Assembly: GCA_910586835.1 (NCBI GenBank)
Contig: CAJUJU010000033.1
Span: forward strand, 1-41,724
Direction of reading: 5' to 3'
From: an uncultured Acetatifactor sp.
Lineage (GTDB): Bacteria > Bacillota > Clostridia > Lachnospirales > Lachnospiraceae
DNA length: 41,724 nucleotides
The notes under the pieces were generated by a model that saw nothing but the letters and a program-made list of their open reading frames with translations, was not told where the DNA came from and made no database searches. Positions 9,362-17,584 of the stretch are shown piece after piece (positions within the stretch are counted from its first letter, which is position 1; each line of letters opens with the position of its first letter). Position numbers and translations under genes: made by a program.

Positions 9362-10336
9362 ATGTCAGATAAAATAAAGACAGTTGCAGTGTTGACCAGC
9401 GGCGGAGACGCACCCGGGATGAATGCGGCCATCCGGTCCGTGGTTCGTACCGCCATTTCCAGGAATCTGAAGGTAAAAGGCATCAAAAAGGGATATAACG
9501 GACTGCTGAATGAAGAGATCATAGATATGGAGCCCCGTAATGTGTCCGATATTATTCAGCGCGGAGGCACGGTGCTGGGTACGGCCAGATGTCTGGAGTT
9601 CAAGAAGGCGGAGTACCAGAAGAGGGGCGCTGACATCTGCAGAAAGCACGGCATTGACGGTATTGTGGTGATCGGCGGAGACGGCTCCTACCGGGGGGCG
9701 CAGGCGCTTTCCAGGCTGGGGATCAACACCGTGGGAATCCCGGGAACCATCGACCTGGATATCGCGTGTACAGAGTATACCATCGGTTTTGACACGGCAG
9801 TCAACACGGCCATGCGGGCCATTGACAAGGTGAAGGATACCTCTTCCTCCCATGAGAGATGCAGTATCATTGAGGTTATGGGGCGCCACGCCGGGTATAT
9901 TGCGCTCTGGTGCGGAATCGCCAACGGTGCGGAGGATGTGCTTATCCCCGAGAAATATGACTACAACGAGCAGGAGATCATCAATCATATCATTGAGAGC
10001 CGTAAGAAGGGAAAGACTCACCATCTGATCATCAACGCCGAGGGAATCGGACATTCCACTTCCATGGCCAGGAGGATCGAGGCGGCTACCGGTATTGAGA
10101 CAAGGGCGACGATTCTGGGATACATGCAGCGGGGCGGTAACCCCACAGCCATGGATCGCTATTACGCTTCCATTATGGGCGCATATGCGGTGGATATCAT
10201 GCTTCAGGGAAAGACCAACAGGGTAGTGGGCTATAAGCACGGAGAGTTTATGGACTTTGATATTGAGGAGGCTCTGAACATGGAGAAGGGCATCAACGAA
10301 TATCAGTTTGAGGTTTCCAGGCTGCTGACGGTATAG
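9362..10336 (+). CDS. pfkA: ATP-dependent 6-phosphofructokinase
   Basis: 324 residues, the usual bacterial PfkA length; it phosphorylates fructose 6-phosphate in glycolysis. TSGGDAPGMNAA is the N-terminal ATP-site motif. GGDGSYRGA (105-113), with Gly after GGD, fits the ATP-using rather than the pyrophosphate-using type. The catalytic loop reads PGTIDLDI: the proton-acceptor Asp (D131) is kept, but the usual TIDND asparagine is Leu132. MGRHAGYIA and the sugar-binding RATILGYMQRGG are intact. It follows AAGGAGG and has its own promoter. The Leu substitution may be a lineage trait. Confidence 0.95.
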   Translation: MSDKIKTVAVLTSGGDAPGMNAAIRSVVRTAISRNLKVKGIKKGYNGLLNEEIIDMEPRNVSDIIQRGGTVLGTARCLEFKKAEYQKRGADICRKHGIDGIVVIGGDGSYRGAQALSRLGINTVGIPGTIDLDIACTEYTIGFDTAVNTAMRAIDKVKDTSSSHERCSIIEVMGRHAGYIALWCGIANGAEDVLIPEKYDYNEQEIINHIIESRKKGKTHHLIINAEGIGHSTSMARRIEAATGIETRATILGYMQRGGNPTAMDRYYASIMGAYAVDIMLQGKTNRVVGYKHGEFMDFDIEEALNMEKGINEYQFEVSRLLTV

Positions 10337-10555
10337 GCGGCGGTATGGTTTGGCGGGAACGCTGAGGAACGCGTTTCCCGAAAGGAAAGAGATTTCGGCA
10401 GGAAAAGCGAGGCGGCAATCCCGAAGAGGGAGAGCCGCCGTTGTTTATGCGCCGGCGGATGCGGAGGGACTGTGCCGGTGAAGCAAAGCGCCGACAGCGG
10501 GTATTATGGCGGAAGGCAATGCCGGAGGCGGCAGGTTCGGAAGGGAGGAATCGGT
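10337..10555 (+). other. Non-coding GC-rich interval between pfkA and the RNA methyltransferase gene
   Basis: No credible gene. It holds two imperfect hairpins: CGGGAACGC/GCGTTTCCCG (10354-10380, one bulge), and GGCGGC (about 10410) with GCCGCC (about 10435) around a long loop, followed by GTTGTTT. The second could be a weak terminator for pfkA. The SD of the next gene (AAGGGAGG, 10541-10548) ends the interval. Confidence 0.5.
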
Positions 10556-11353
10556 TTGATTACCAGCAGTGCAAATCCAAGAATCAGACGGGTGATACAG
10601 TGGCGGCAGAAGGCCAGGGAGAGACGCGCCGACGGTGTGTTCCTTGCCGAGGGCTTTAAAATGTTTGAGGAAGCGCCCGGGGAGCTGGTCAGGGAGGTAT
10701 ATGTGACGTCGGGGGCGCTGGAGAAGGCGGTATCCCGACCGGTACTTCGGAAAAAACTGGAGGAGGCGGGCTATGAGACGGTGACGGAGGAGCTTTTTTC
10801 CAAAATGTCGGACACCCGGTCGCCCCAGGGAATCCTGTGCGTGCTGCGGCAGCCCGTGTACCGGTTGGAGCAGATGCTGGACCGGCCGGATCCGCTTCTT
10901 GTGGTTCTGGAAAATCTCCAGGATCCCGGGAATCTGGGAACTATTGTGAGAACCGGGGAAGGAGCTGGTATAACAGGTGTTATCATGAGCGGCGGCACGG
11001 TTGACATCTTTAATCCCAAAACCATTCGCTCCACCATGGGCTCCGTCTTCCGGGTGCCTTTTCTCTATGTTGACAGCTTGGATGAGGTCCTTTCAAAGCT
11101 GCGCGGGAGAGGAATCCGCACCTATGCGGCCCATCTGGAAGGAAGCAGGTATTACGACAGCTTTTCCTTTTGCGGGGGGACGGCGTTTCTGATCGGAAAC
11201 GAGGGGAATGGTCTAAGCCAAGGGACGGCAGAGCGGGCGGACGAATACCTGAAGATTCCGATGGAGGGCAGGGTGGAGTCCCTGAATGCGGCGGTGGCTG
11301 CCTCTCTGCTGATGTACGAGGCACACAGACAGAGACGGTCAACAGGGAATTGA
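10556..11353 (+). CDS. SpoU/TrmH-family 2'-O-ribose RNA methyltransferase
   Basis: 265 residues from a TTG at 10556, chosen because AAGGGAGG sits 7 nt upstream. An ATG at 10472 would add 28 Arg/Gly-rich residues with no homology and no SD. The N-terminal substrate-binding part (ITSSANPRIRRV) is typical of the YsgA/RlmB-like group. The SPOUT knot motifs are all visible: ENLQDPGNLGTIVRT (motif 1, about 117-131), FLIGNEGNGLS (motif 2, about 210) and GRVESLNAAVAASLLMYE (motif 3, about 238-255). It should methylate ribose 2'-OH in rRNA or tRNA with SAM, through a deep trefoil knot. The exact target base is unknown. proC follows 30 bp later, so the two may be cotranscribed. Confidence 0.9.
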   Translation: MITSSANPRIRRVIQWRQKARERRADGVFLAEGFKMFEEAPGELVREVYVTSGALEKAVSRPVLRKKLEEAGYETVTEELFSKMSDTRSPQGILCVLRQPVYRLEQMLDRPDPLLVVLENLQDPGNLGTIVRTGEGAGITGVIMSGGTVDIFNPKTIRSTMGSVFRVPFLYVDSLDEVLSKLRGRGIRTYAAHLEGSRYYDSFSFCGGTAFLIGNEGNGLSQGTAERADEYLKIPMEGRVESLNAAVAASLLMYEAHRQRRSTGN

Positions 11354-11383
11354 CGCCCGCAAAAGGCGGACAGGAGGTGGATT

Positions 11384-12190
11384 ATGTCAGATAAGAAGCT
11401 TGGCTTTATCGGCCTGGGAAATATGGCGGAGGCCATGATAGGTGGGATGCTGAAAAGAGGGATAACGGCTCCGGAAAATATAATCGGGTCATCAAGAACG
11501 GAAGAAACAGCGTCGAAAATAAGGGAAAAATATGACATAACAGTCATTCTTGAGAACAGAAAAGTGGCAGAAATGTCGGATATTTTGTTTCTTGCCGTAA
11601 AACCGCAGATTTTGCCGGAGGTAATCGGAGAAATCCGGGATTATGTGCGGGAGGAGACGGTGGTGGTGAGCATAGCGGCGGGGAAGACCCTTGCCGACCT
11701 GCAAAGCGCCTTCGGGGGAACGAAGCGCAAGCTCATCCGGTGTATGCCCAACACACCGGCGCTGGTGATGGAAGGCTGTACCGGCGTATGCGCCGGAGAA
11801 GGAGTCTCCGCAGAGGAGCTGGAGACGGTGGTAAAACTGCTGGAAAGCTTCGGCAGAGCCGGCGTGGTTCCGGAGAGACTGATGGATGTGGTGGTGGGGA
11901 TCAGCGGCAGCTCCCCGGCCTATGTCTTTCTGTTTCTTGAGGCCATGGCGGACGAGGCGGTGGCGGCGGGGATGCCGAGAAAGCAGGCATATGAATTTGC
12001 GGCGCAGGCGATTTTGGGAAGCGCCAGGCTGGCGCTGGAGACGGGAAGGCATCCCGGCCAGCTGAAGGATATGGTGTGCTCTCCCGGGGGGACTACCATA
12101 GAAGCCGTAAAGACTCTGGAGAGACGGGGGTTCCGCGGGGCTGTGATCGACGCGGTGGAGGCCTGCATTGAGAAGTCCAAAGTGCTGTAA
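11384..12190 (+). CDS. proC: Pyrroline-5-carboxylate reductase
   Basis: 268 residues, standard length. It reduces 1-pyrroline-5-carboxylate to proline with NAD(P)H. The Rossmann motif GFIGLGNMAEAM opens the protein, with VKPQ and MPNTPA in mid-protein. The C-terminal dimer and substrate signature is present as SGSSPAYV and VCSPGGTTIEAV. The ATG follows ACAGGAGGTGG. The gene lies 30 bp after the methyltransferase gene and before a strong promoter that starts the next unit, so it is probably the last gene of its operon. Confidence 0.95.
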   Translation: MSDKKLGFIGLGNMAEAMIGGMLKRGITAPENIIGSSRTEETASKIREKYDITVILENRKVAEMSDILFLAVKPQILPEVIGEIRDYVREETVVVSIAAGKTLADLQSAFGGTKRKLIRCMPNTPALVMEGCTGVCAGEGVSAEELETVVKLLESFGRAGVVPERLMDVVVGISGSSPAYVFLFLEAMADEAVAAGMPRKQAYEFAAQAILGSARLALETGRHPGQLKDMVCSPGGTTIEAVKTLERRGFRGAVIDAVEACIEKSKVL

Positions 12191-12211
12191 ATCGCTGTTC
12201 ATAGCAAAAAC

Positions 12212-12240
12212 TTGACAAAATTTTTAATATTTGATATGAT
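12212..12240 (+). promoter_or_regulatory. Strong promoter of the SleB-like hydrolase gene
   Basis: Perfect TTGACA (12212-12217), a 17-bp spacer and TATGAT (12235-12240), with an AT-rich spacer. About 90 nt of leader precede the start codon. Confidence 0.85.
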
Positions 12241-12332
12241 ACCTCTGTAATAAATTTAACAACTTCGTAATAATTTTATTAAGGGAATGGAATAATTACC
12301 ATTATCAAGATTTATTCCGGAGGTATATTGAG

Positions 12333-13415
12333 ATGAAAAAGGGCAGAAGGCTGGCTGCCGCGGCACTGGGAATATTGCTTTTCTTTTCCCTGGCGCTGCG
12401 GTCGGGCATGACCGTCCGGGCTGGCAGCAGCGATAGTCTGGGAGACCTGAGGGGCGGAGTCGCATCCCTCTTGAACCCGGACGTGACAAATTCCACCGAG
12501 CTCGTAAACGCAAAGGCACAGGAGCTGAATCTGGAGCTGTGGGAAAAGGAGGAGGAGAGCGTCAGCACATTGGTTATGGCGAATGTGAAGAGCGCCCTCA
12601 ATGTCAGGAGCGAGGCCAGCGAGGAGGCAGACAAGGTCGGAAAACTGTACAAGGACTGCGGGGGTACCATTCTGGACAGACAGAATGGATGGACCAAGCT
12701 GCAGTCGGGAAATATCGTGGGCTGGGCGTCCGATGAGTACCTGCTCTTCGGGGATGACGCGCTGACTTTGGCCAACGATGTGGGAAAGATGATTGCCACC
12801 ATCGACACGGAGACCCTGCGTGTCAGGATGGAGCCCAGCACGGATGCAGGGATCATGGGATTTCTTCCCAAGGGCGAGATTGTGGAGGTGCTGAGCAAGG
12901 ACGACGAGAACGGCTGGGTGTGCATCGACTATGAGGGCGGTGACGGCTACGTTTCATCGGAGTACGTCATAGTTGATTTCCTGATCGACTCCGGGGAGAC
13001 CATGGACGAGATCAAGGCGCGGGAAGAGGCCGAGCGGGAGGCAAAGCGCCACGTCAATTACGGCGCTTATACCACGGATGTGGATACCACGCTGCTGCTT
13101 GCGGCACTGATTCAGTGCGAGGCAGGCGGAGAGCCCTACGAGGGCCAGGTGGCCGTAGGCGCGGTGGTTATGAACCGCGTGAGAAGCGGCGCGTACCCGG
13201 ACAGCATACACGGCGTAATTTACGCGTCAGGACAGTTCACGCCCGCCATGAGCGGAAAGGTGAACAGAGTGCTGGAGTCCGGCAGGATAAAGGACAGCTG
13301 CCTGCAGGCGGCACAGGAGGCGCTTTCGGGCGTATCCAACGTTGGAGACATGACCCATTTCCGCCGTAACAACGGACGGGAAGGTCTGGTCATCGGCAAT
13401 CATGTATTCTATTAA
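12333..13415 (+). CDS. Secreted SH3b/SleB-like cell-wall hydrolase
   Basis: 360 residues. A signal peptide covers about 1-30 (basic MKKGRR, hydrophobic core, VRA cleavage region). Two bacterial SH3 domains follow (about 82-138 and 153-213; ALNVRSEAS and LRVRMEPST are the typical openings), then a charged helix (225-240). A C-terminal Hydrolase_2 domain (about 256-360) of the SleB/CwlJ type carries the putative catalytic Glu263 in QCEAGGEPYEGQVAVGAVVMNR. SleB is a germination lytic enzyme, but many vegetative Lachnospiraceae proteins share this domain, so a role in general wall turnover is as likely. It starts after CCGGAGG, and its vegetative-type promoter argues against sporulation-only expression. 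Confidence 0.88.
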   Translation: MKKGRRLAAAALGILLFFSLALRSGMTVRAGSSDSLGDLRGGVASLLNPDVTNSTELVNAKAQELNLELWEKEEESVSTLVMANVKSALNVRSEASEEADKVGKLYKDCGGTILDRQNGWTKLQSGNIVGWASDEYLLFGDDALTLANDVGKMIATIDTETLRVRMEPSTDAGIMGFLPKGEIVEVLSKDDENGWVCIDYEGGDGYVSSEYVIVDFLIDSGETMDEIKAREEAEREAKRHVNYGAYTTDVDTTLLLAALIQCEAGGEPYEGQVAVGAVVMNRVRSGAYPDSIHGVIYASGQFTPAMSGKVNRVLESGRIKDSCLQAAQEALSGVSNVGDMTHFRRNNGREGLVIGNHVFY

Positions 13416-13430
13416 AAAAGCACAGAGAAA

Positions 13431-13466
13431 AGGGCGGCGCCGCGATGAAGCGGGCCGCCTTTTTTG
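13431..13466 (+). terminator. Terminator after the SleB-like gene
   Basis: GGCGGC (13433-13438) pairs with GCCGCC (13454-13459), with an inner CCGC/GCGG stem, and is followed by TTTTTT. Confidence 0.88.
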
Positions 13467-13506
13467 GTTTGCCGCTCCGTTTTGCAAGTCGTGGAATAGA
13501 AACAGA

Positions 13507-13535
13507 TTGCCTGTGAGACGAATTTGGGATATAAT
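13507..13535 (+). promoter_or_regulatory. Promoter of the nfeD-SPFH operon
   Basis: TTGCCT (13507-13512), a 17-bp spacer and a perfect TATAAT (13530-13535), 30 bp before the start codon. Confidence 0.65.
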
Positions 13536-13565
13536 AAACGTAAACAGGAAAAGGGAGTGATATGA

Positions 13566-14102
13566 ATGAGTGAAATGTTGATTTTCTGGCTTGTGTTGTT
13601 AATTGTAGCCATAGTGGTGGAAGTGCTGACCATGGGGCTGACCACGATCTGGTTTGCCGGGGGCGCTCTTGTGGCCATCCTGGCGGCAATGCTGCACCTG
13701 CCCATCTGGCTGCAGATCATTCTTTTTGCAGGGGTATCCCTGACACTGCTGTTCTTTACAAGGCCGGTGGCTGTGAAGTATTTTAACAGGGACCGCATCA
13801 AGACCAACGTGGAGAGCATGGTGGGACGTCAGGCTGTGGTCACGGGCGAGATCGACAATATTCAGGGAATCGGTCAGGTTACGCTGAGCGGCCAGGAGTG
13901 GAGCGCCAGGAGTACTGACGAAAAGGTGCGAATCCCTGTGGGAAGCGTTGTAAATATTGTCTCGGTCAGCGGGGTGAAGCTGATTGTGAGACCGGACGAA
14001 CAGATGCAGAAGCTGAATCTTCAGGGGGAGAAGGAGCAGATTCCCGAGCCCGTGAGCGTTCTGCAGATGGAGGAGATGGAATCCCGGGACCAGGAGCAGT
14101 AG
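13566..14102 (+). CDS. NfeD-family membrane protein
   Basis: 178 residues. Hydrophobic helices occupy about 3-25, 27-43 and 47-66. A soluble C-terminal OB-fold domain follows (about 80-145, with GRQAVVTGEIDNIQGIGQVTLSGQEWSARS, split here: GRQAVVTGEI and GQVTLSGQEWSA are the key parts), then an acidic tail. This is the short NfeD1b form, without the ClpP-like protease domain. NfeD proteins are generally encoded next to an SPFH protein and are thought to help organise its membrane microdomains, as here: the SPFH gene follows 72 bp later. The ATG follows AAAAGGGAGTG. Confidence 0.88.
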   Translation: MSEMLIFWLVLLIVAIVVEVLTMGLTTIWFAGGALVAILAAMLHLPIWLQIILFAGVSLTLLFFTRPVAVKYFNRDRIKTNVESMVGRQAVVTGEIDNIQGIGQVTLSGQEWSARSTDEKVRIPVGSVVNIVSVSGVKLIVRPDEQMQKLNLQGEKEQIPEPVSVLQMEEMESRDQEQ

Positions 14103-14174
14103 CGGGCGAGGCGCCGGGGTGACATAAAAGTTAAGTGCGTGCTGTCACTGAAACAGTACAGAAAGAGGTAAAAA

Positions 14175-15104
14175 ATGGGACCTATTATTTTAGTAGCCGT
14201 ATTGGTAGTCGTTCTTCTGGCGGTTCTTGTCTCCTGCTTCAAGATCGTTCCTCAGGCACAGGCTTATGTGATTGAGCGTCTGGGCGCATATCAGGGAACC
14301 TGGTCTGTGGGCTTTCATGTGAAAGTTCCTTTTCTGGATAAGGTGGCCAGAAGAGTAAACTTAAAGGAGCAGGTGGCAGATTTTCCGCCTCAGCCCGTTA
14401 TCACCAAGGATAACGTTACCATGAGAATTGACACGGTTGTGTTTTATCAGATCACGGATCCCAAGCTGTTTACCTACGGCGTGGAGAATCCCATGATGGC
14501 TATCGAGAATCTGACCGCTACCACTCTCCGTAACATCATCGGTGATCTGGAGCTGGATCAGACCCTGACCAGCCGTGAGACCATCAATACCAAGATGCGC
14601 GCCGCGCTGGATATCGCCACTGATCCCTGGGGAATCAAGGTAAACCGTGTGGAGCTGAAAAACATCATTCCTCCTGCTGAAATCCAGAATGCCATGGAGA
14701 AGCAGATGAAGGCAGAGCGTGAGAGACGTGAGGCAGTCACCCGGGCCGAAGGTGAGAAGAAGGCGAAGATCCTGGAGGCAGAGGGTGCGAAGGAATCCGC
14801 GATTCTGCGTGCCGAGGCCGACAAGCAGTCTGCAATTCTGCGCGCTGAGGCAGAGAAGGAGAAGATGATCCGTGAGGCAGAAGGTGAAGCGGAGGCGATT
14901 CTGAAGGTGCAGCAGGCAAATGCGGACGGTATCAGGATGCTGAAGGAGGCCGGAGCAGATGAGGCTGTCCTGAAGATCAAGAGCCTGGAAGCATTCGAAA
15001 AGGTTGCCGACGGACAGGCGAACACCATTCTCCTTCCTTCCGACCTGCAGGGAATCGCAAGCCTTGCAGCTACCTGGAAGGAAGCCGGAAAAGCCGCAAA
15101 GTAA
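14175..15104 (+). CDS. SPFH/stomatin-family membrane protein
   Basis: 309 residues. One N-terminal membrane helix (about 3-21) is followed by the SPFH domain (about 22-185; GAYQGTWSVGFHVKVPF is typical of the QmcA/stomatin group). A long coiled coil (about 176-245) of Ala/Glu/Arg-rich repeats follows, in which AILRAEA-type units recur. The end matches the LPSDLQGIASLA tail of stomatin-like proteins. It is expected to oligomerise into a membrane-bound ring or cage, with the NfeD partner encoded just upstream. SD AGAGG precedes the ATG. The operon ends at a strong terminator. Confidence 0.92.
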   Translation: MGPIILVAVLVVVLLAVLVSCFKIVPQAQAYVIERLGAYQGTWSVGFHVKVPFLDKVARRVNLKEQVADFPPQPVITKDNVTMRIDTVVFYQITDPKLFTYGVENPMMAIENLTATTLRNIIGDLELDQTLTSRETINTKMRAALDIATDPWGIKVNRVELKNIIPPAEIQNAMEKQMKAERERREAVTRAEGEKKAKILEAEGAKESAILRAEADKQSAILRAEAEKEKMIREAEGEAEAILKVQQANADGIRMLKEAGADEAVLKIKSLEAFEKVADGQANTILLPSDLQGIASLAATWKEAGKAAK

Positions 15105-15152
15105 GGCGATTCGGAAAAACAGCATGATCCTGGCTTCCGTTACAGAGAATGA

Positions 15153-15187
15153 ATCCCGGCGGCAATTGCTGCCGGGATATTGTTTTT
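15153..15187 (+). terminator. Terminator of the nfeD-SPFH operon
   Basis: ATCCCGGCGGCAATT (15153-15167) and GCTGCCGGGAT (15168-15178) form an 11-bp stem with one G-T wobble and an AATT loop. ATTGTTTTT follows. Confidence 0.85.
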
Positions 15188-15248
15188 GGGGATGGAACAC
15201 CTGGGGAGGTGTTGAGGAAGCATAAAGTATTTGAGTGGGGGAAAAGAA

Positions 15249-17552
15249 ATGAAAAACAGAAAAAGTACAGTGATATGGGTTCTGTTTATTTGTTTGATGT
15301 TGTTTGCGGCCTGCGGAAGGCAGGACCAGGAGGAAACACAGGAGGCTACCGGAGAGATACAGACGGAAGCCTCCGTGCAGGAACCGGAACCGGAGGTTCC
15401 AAGGGAGCCTGTGGACTGGACCAGGGGCGGTTATGAGATGCCTCGGATGCTGGAGGGCGAGCTGAACTGGAAGTGCCTGGATTCCCGCAGGTTGGAGATT
15501 CCGGAGCCGGATTTTGACTACATCCAAGCTCAGGTTGACTTTGACAGATGTGACAGCTTTGGCAGTGACTTTTATGTGCTGCGGGAGTATGAGCTGGGGG
15601 AGGAAGAAAACGGAAGGTATCGTCTTTACTGGTTGGACGGGAAGACCAGGGAGAGCCACTGTGCCGTTCCGTTCTGGGAGGAGACACATCCCGGGCTTTT
15701 GATCAGAGACATCGACGTGGTGGGAGAGCACCAGCTGATGGCGTTGGGCTATACGCGTGACGAGGTACAGCAGGCTTTTTTGCTGAGCTGGAATTTAGAC
15801 AGCGGAGAGGGAAGTATGCTGGAGCTGACACAGGCGGAAGCCCAGGTGGGTGAGTGGTATGAGTTCTGGGGAGACGGAGACGGTCATGTATATCTGGCCG
15901 GCTGTTCCGATACGCCGGCAATCTATGTCCTGGGGGAGGGAGAGACGCCGGGGCAGGCGGAGGTGCTGCACACACTGCCTTCGCAAACAGGGAAGTGCTC
16001 CATGTATCTGTACTGCAGGCTGCCGGACGGAACGCCGCTGATGGCGCTGGATATGAAGGTGCAGCTTCTGGATGTGGATTCGGGAGAGCTGAAGGAGCTG
16101 GCCACACTCACCAGTTCCGACATGCAGACAGGCTGTGTAACTGACAACGGAGTGATCTATATGATGTGGGGAACCCAGGCGGTTCTGTGGGATGCCGCCG
16201 CAGGGGATCTGAACTGTATTGCACAGTTGAGCGGATACGGGTACAGTCATCTGATGAATCATGAATGCATTGGAGTTGATGAGGCTGGAAATCTGATGGC
16301 CATGACGGAGAAGGACGGGCAGATCGACATTCTGTACTTTGGCCCAAAGGAAGAGACGGAAGGGACACTGCGTCTGGCGAATCTGTGGTATAACGGCGGA
16401 AGTGTGGAAGAGGCCGCGGTGGCCTGGTCCGTGGCTCATCCGGACTGTCAGATCGCGTACGATGCGGGCCGGGAAAACAACGAGGGGTTTTATCAGCGCA
16501 TTATTGCGCAGATGTCCGCAGGGGAAGGGCCCGACCTGCTTTTTGTGCACGCGGAGGACATGGAACGGCTCAACGGAAAACAGTTTCTGGCAGATCTTTC
16601 CGGTGTGCTGGAGGAGGAGACCCAAAGGCAGCTGTTTGAGGGCATTTTGACGGCGGGAGAGCGGGACGGCAGGCTGGCCGGGCTGCCCGCGGGAGTAAAC
16701 GGAATCAGCATGATCACCACGGAGGGCAACTGGCAGAGAGAAACCTGGACCCTTTCGGAGGCAGCAGAGCTGTGGGGAGAACGAAAGAGGCAGGGGGCCT
16801 GGCGTTTCTTGCCGGAGCGCTGGTCACAGCAGGAGATGCTGGATTATCTGGTGCTGACGGAACTGGCAAATTCCCCCTTTATTGACTGGGAGAATCATAC
16901 CTGTAATTTTGAGAGCGATCTGTTCCTCCAGGTGCTGGAGATGATAGCGGAGAGAAATGTACGCGAGCATACCAACCTGGATATCGACCAGGAGTTTGAG
17001 AATGCTGCCAAGGTGGCGGACGGAGTCTATCTGGCGGATGTGATCTACGGCGGTGGAATTTCCATCTATGCATGTCTGATGGAGTATTATGGTGGGGAGG
17101 CGCGGCTGGTGGGAATTCCCACTGAGGACGGCAGCGGCAATGTGTTGGAATGTTACGGTTTTCTCGTGGTAAACGCAAAGTCGGAACACCTGGAGGAAGC
17201 GATGGATTTCCTGCGCTTTTATTACGGAAAGGAGTTCCAGAGCGGAGTTGAGAGGAACGTGCTGCGCAAGGATGTGCTGCGGGAGCGCGTGGTGCCGGAT
17301 GCGGCAGGCGGAGACTATGAAATCGATACGGCGACAAACATGACCGTACCGTTGAAGAAGGACGGAAGCAGCTATGTGGATGACTATATCGTCTTTATGG
17401 ACAGCTGTCGGGCGGAGCTGTGGGGGACGGAGACTGTCAAAGCAATCATTCAGGAAGAGGCGGAGGTCTATTTTGAAAGAGCCCAGACGGCAGAGCAGGC
17501 GGCGAGGAACATTCAAAACCGTGTGCAGCTGTATCTGGAGGAGAATAAATAA
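15249..17552 (+). CDS. Lipoprotein: propeller-like N-terminus fused to a solute-binding domain
   Basis: 767 residues from the ATG at 15249, after GGGGGAAAAG. A lipobox LFAAC gives an acylated Cys22, followed by a Glu/Thr/Pro-rich tether. Residues about 60-370 look like a beta-rich repeat region (blocks such as FYVLREYEL, MALGYTRD and VYLAGCSDTPAIYVL), suggestive of a beta-propeller, though not proven. Residues about 375-767 match the family-1 extracellular solute-binding fold (TLRLANLWYNGG, GPDLLFVHAEDMERL, GLPAGVNGISM, YGFLVVNAKSEHLEEAMDFL). No permease or ATPase is nearby, and argF follows 32 bp later. It may be a scavenging receptor for a distant ABC system or an extracellular sensor. The ligand is unknown. 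Confidence 0.75.
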   Translation: MKNRKSTVIWVLFICLMLFAACGRQDQEETQEATGEIQTEASVQEPEPEVPREPVDWTRGGYEMPRMLEGELNWKCLDSRRLEIPEPDFDYIQAQVDFDRCDSFGSDFYVLREYELGEEENGRYRLYWLDGKTRESHCAVPFWEETHPGLLIRDIDVVGEHQLMALGYTRDEVQQAFLLSWNLDSGEGSMLELTQAEAQVGEWYEFWGDGDGHVYLAGCSDTPAIYVLGEGETPGQAEVLHTLPSQTGKCSMYLYCRLPDGTPLMALDMKVQLLDVDSGELKELATLTSSDMQTGCVTDNGVIYMMWGTQAVLWDAAAGDLNCIAQLSGYGYSHLMNHECIGVDEAGNLMAMTEKDGQIDILYFGPKEETEGTLRLANLWYNGGSVEEAAVAWSVAHPDCQIAYDAGRENNEGFYQRIIAQMSAGEGPDLLFVHAEDMERLNGKQFLADLSGVLEEETQRQLFEGILTAGERDGRLAGLPAGVNGISMITTEGNWQRETWTLSEAAELWGERKRQGAWRFLPERWSQQEMLDYLVLTELANSPFIDWENHTCNFESDLFLQVLEMIAERNVREHTNLDIDQEFENAAKVADGVYLADVIYGGGISIYACLMEYYGGEARLVGIPTEDGSGNVLECYGFLVVNAKSEHLEEAMDFLRFYYGKEFQSGVERNVLRKDVLRERVVPDAAGGDYEIDTATNMTVPLKKDGSSYVDDYIVFMDSCRAELWGTETVKAIIQEEAEVYFERAQTAEQAARNIQNRVQLYLEENK

Positions 17553-17584
17553 GGAACAAATTTAGTGCAGGAGGAGCGGGTTTT

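Noticed and set aside
10472..10555. N-terminal extension of the SpoU-type methyltransferase
   Set aside because: Arg/Gly-rich with no SD at its ATG, while a strong SD precedes the TTG at 10556.
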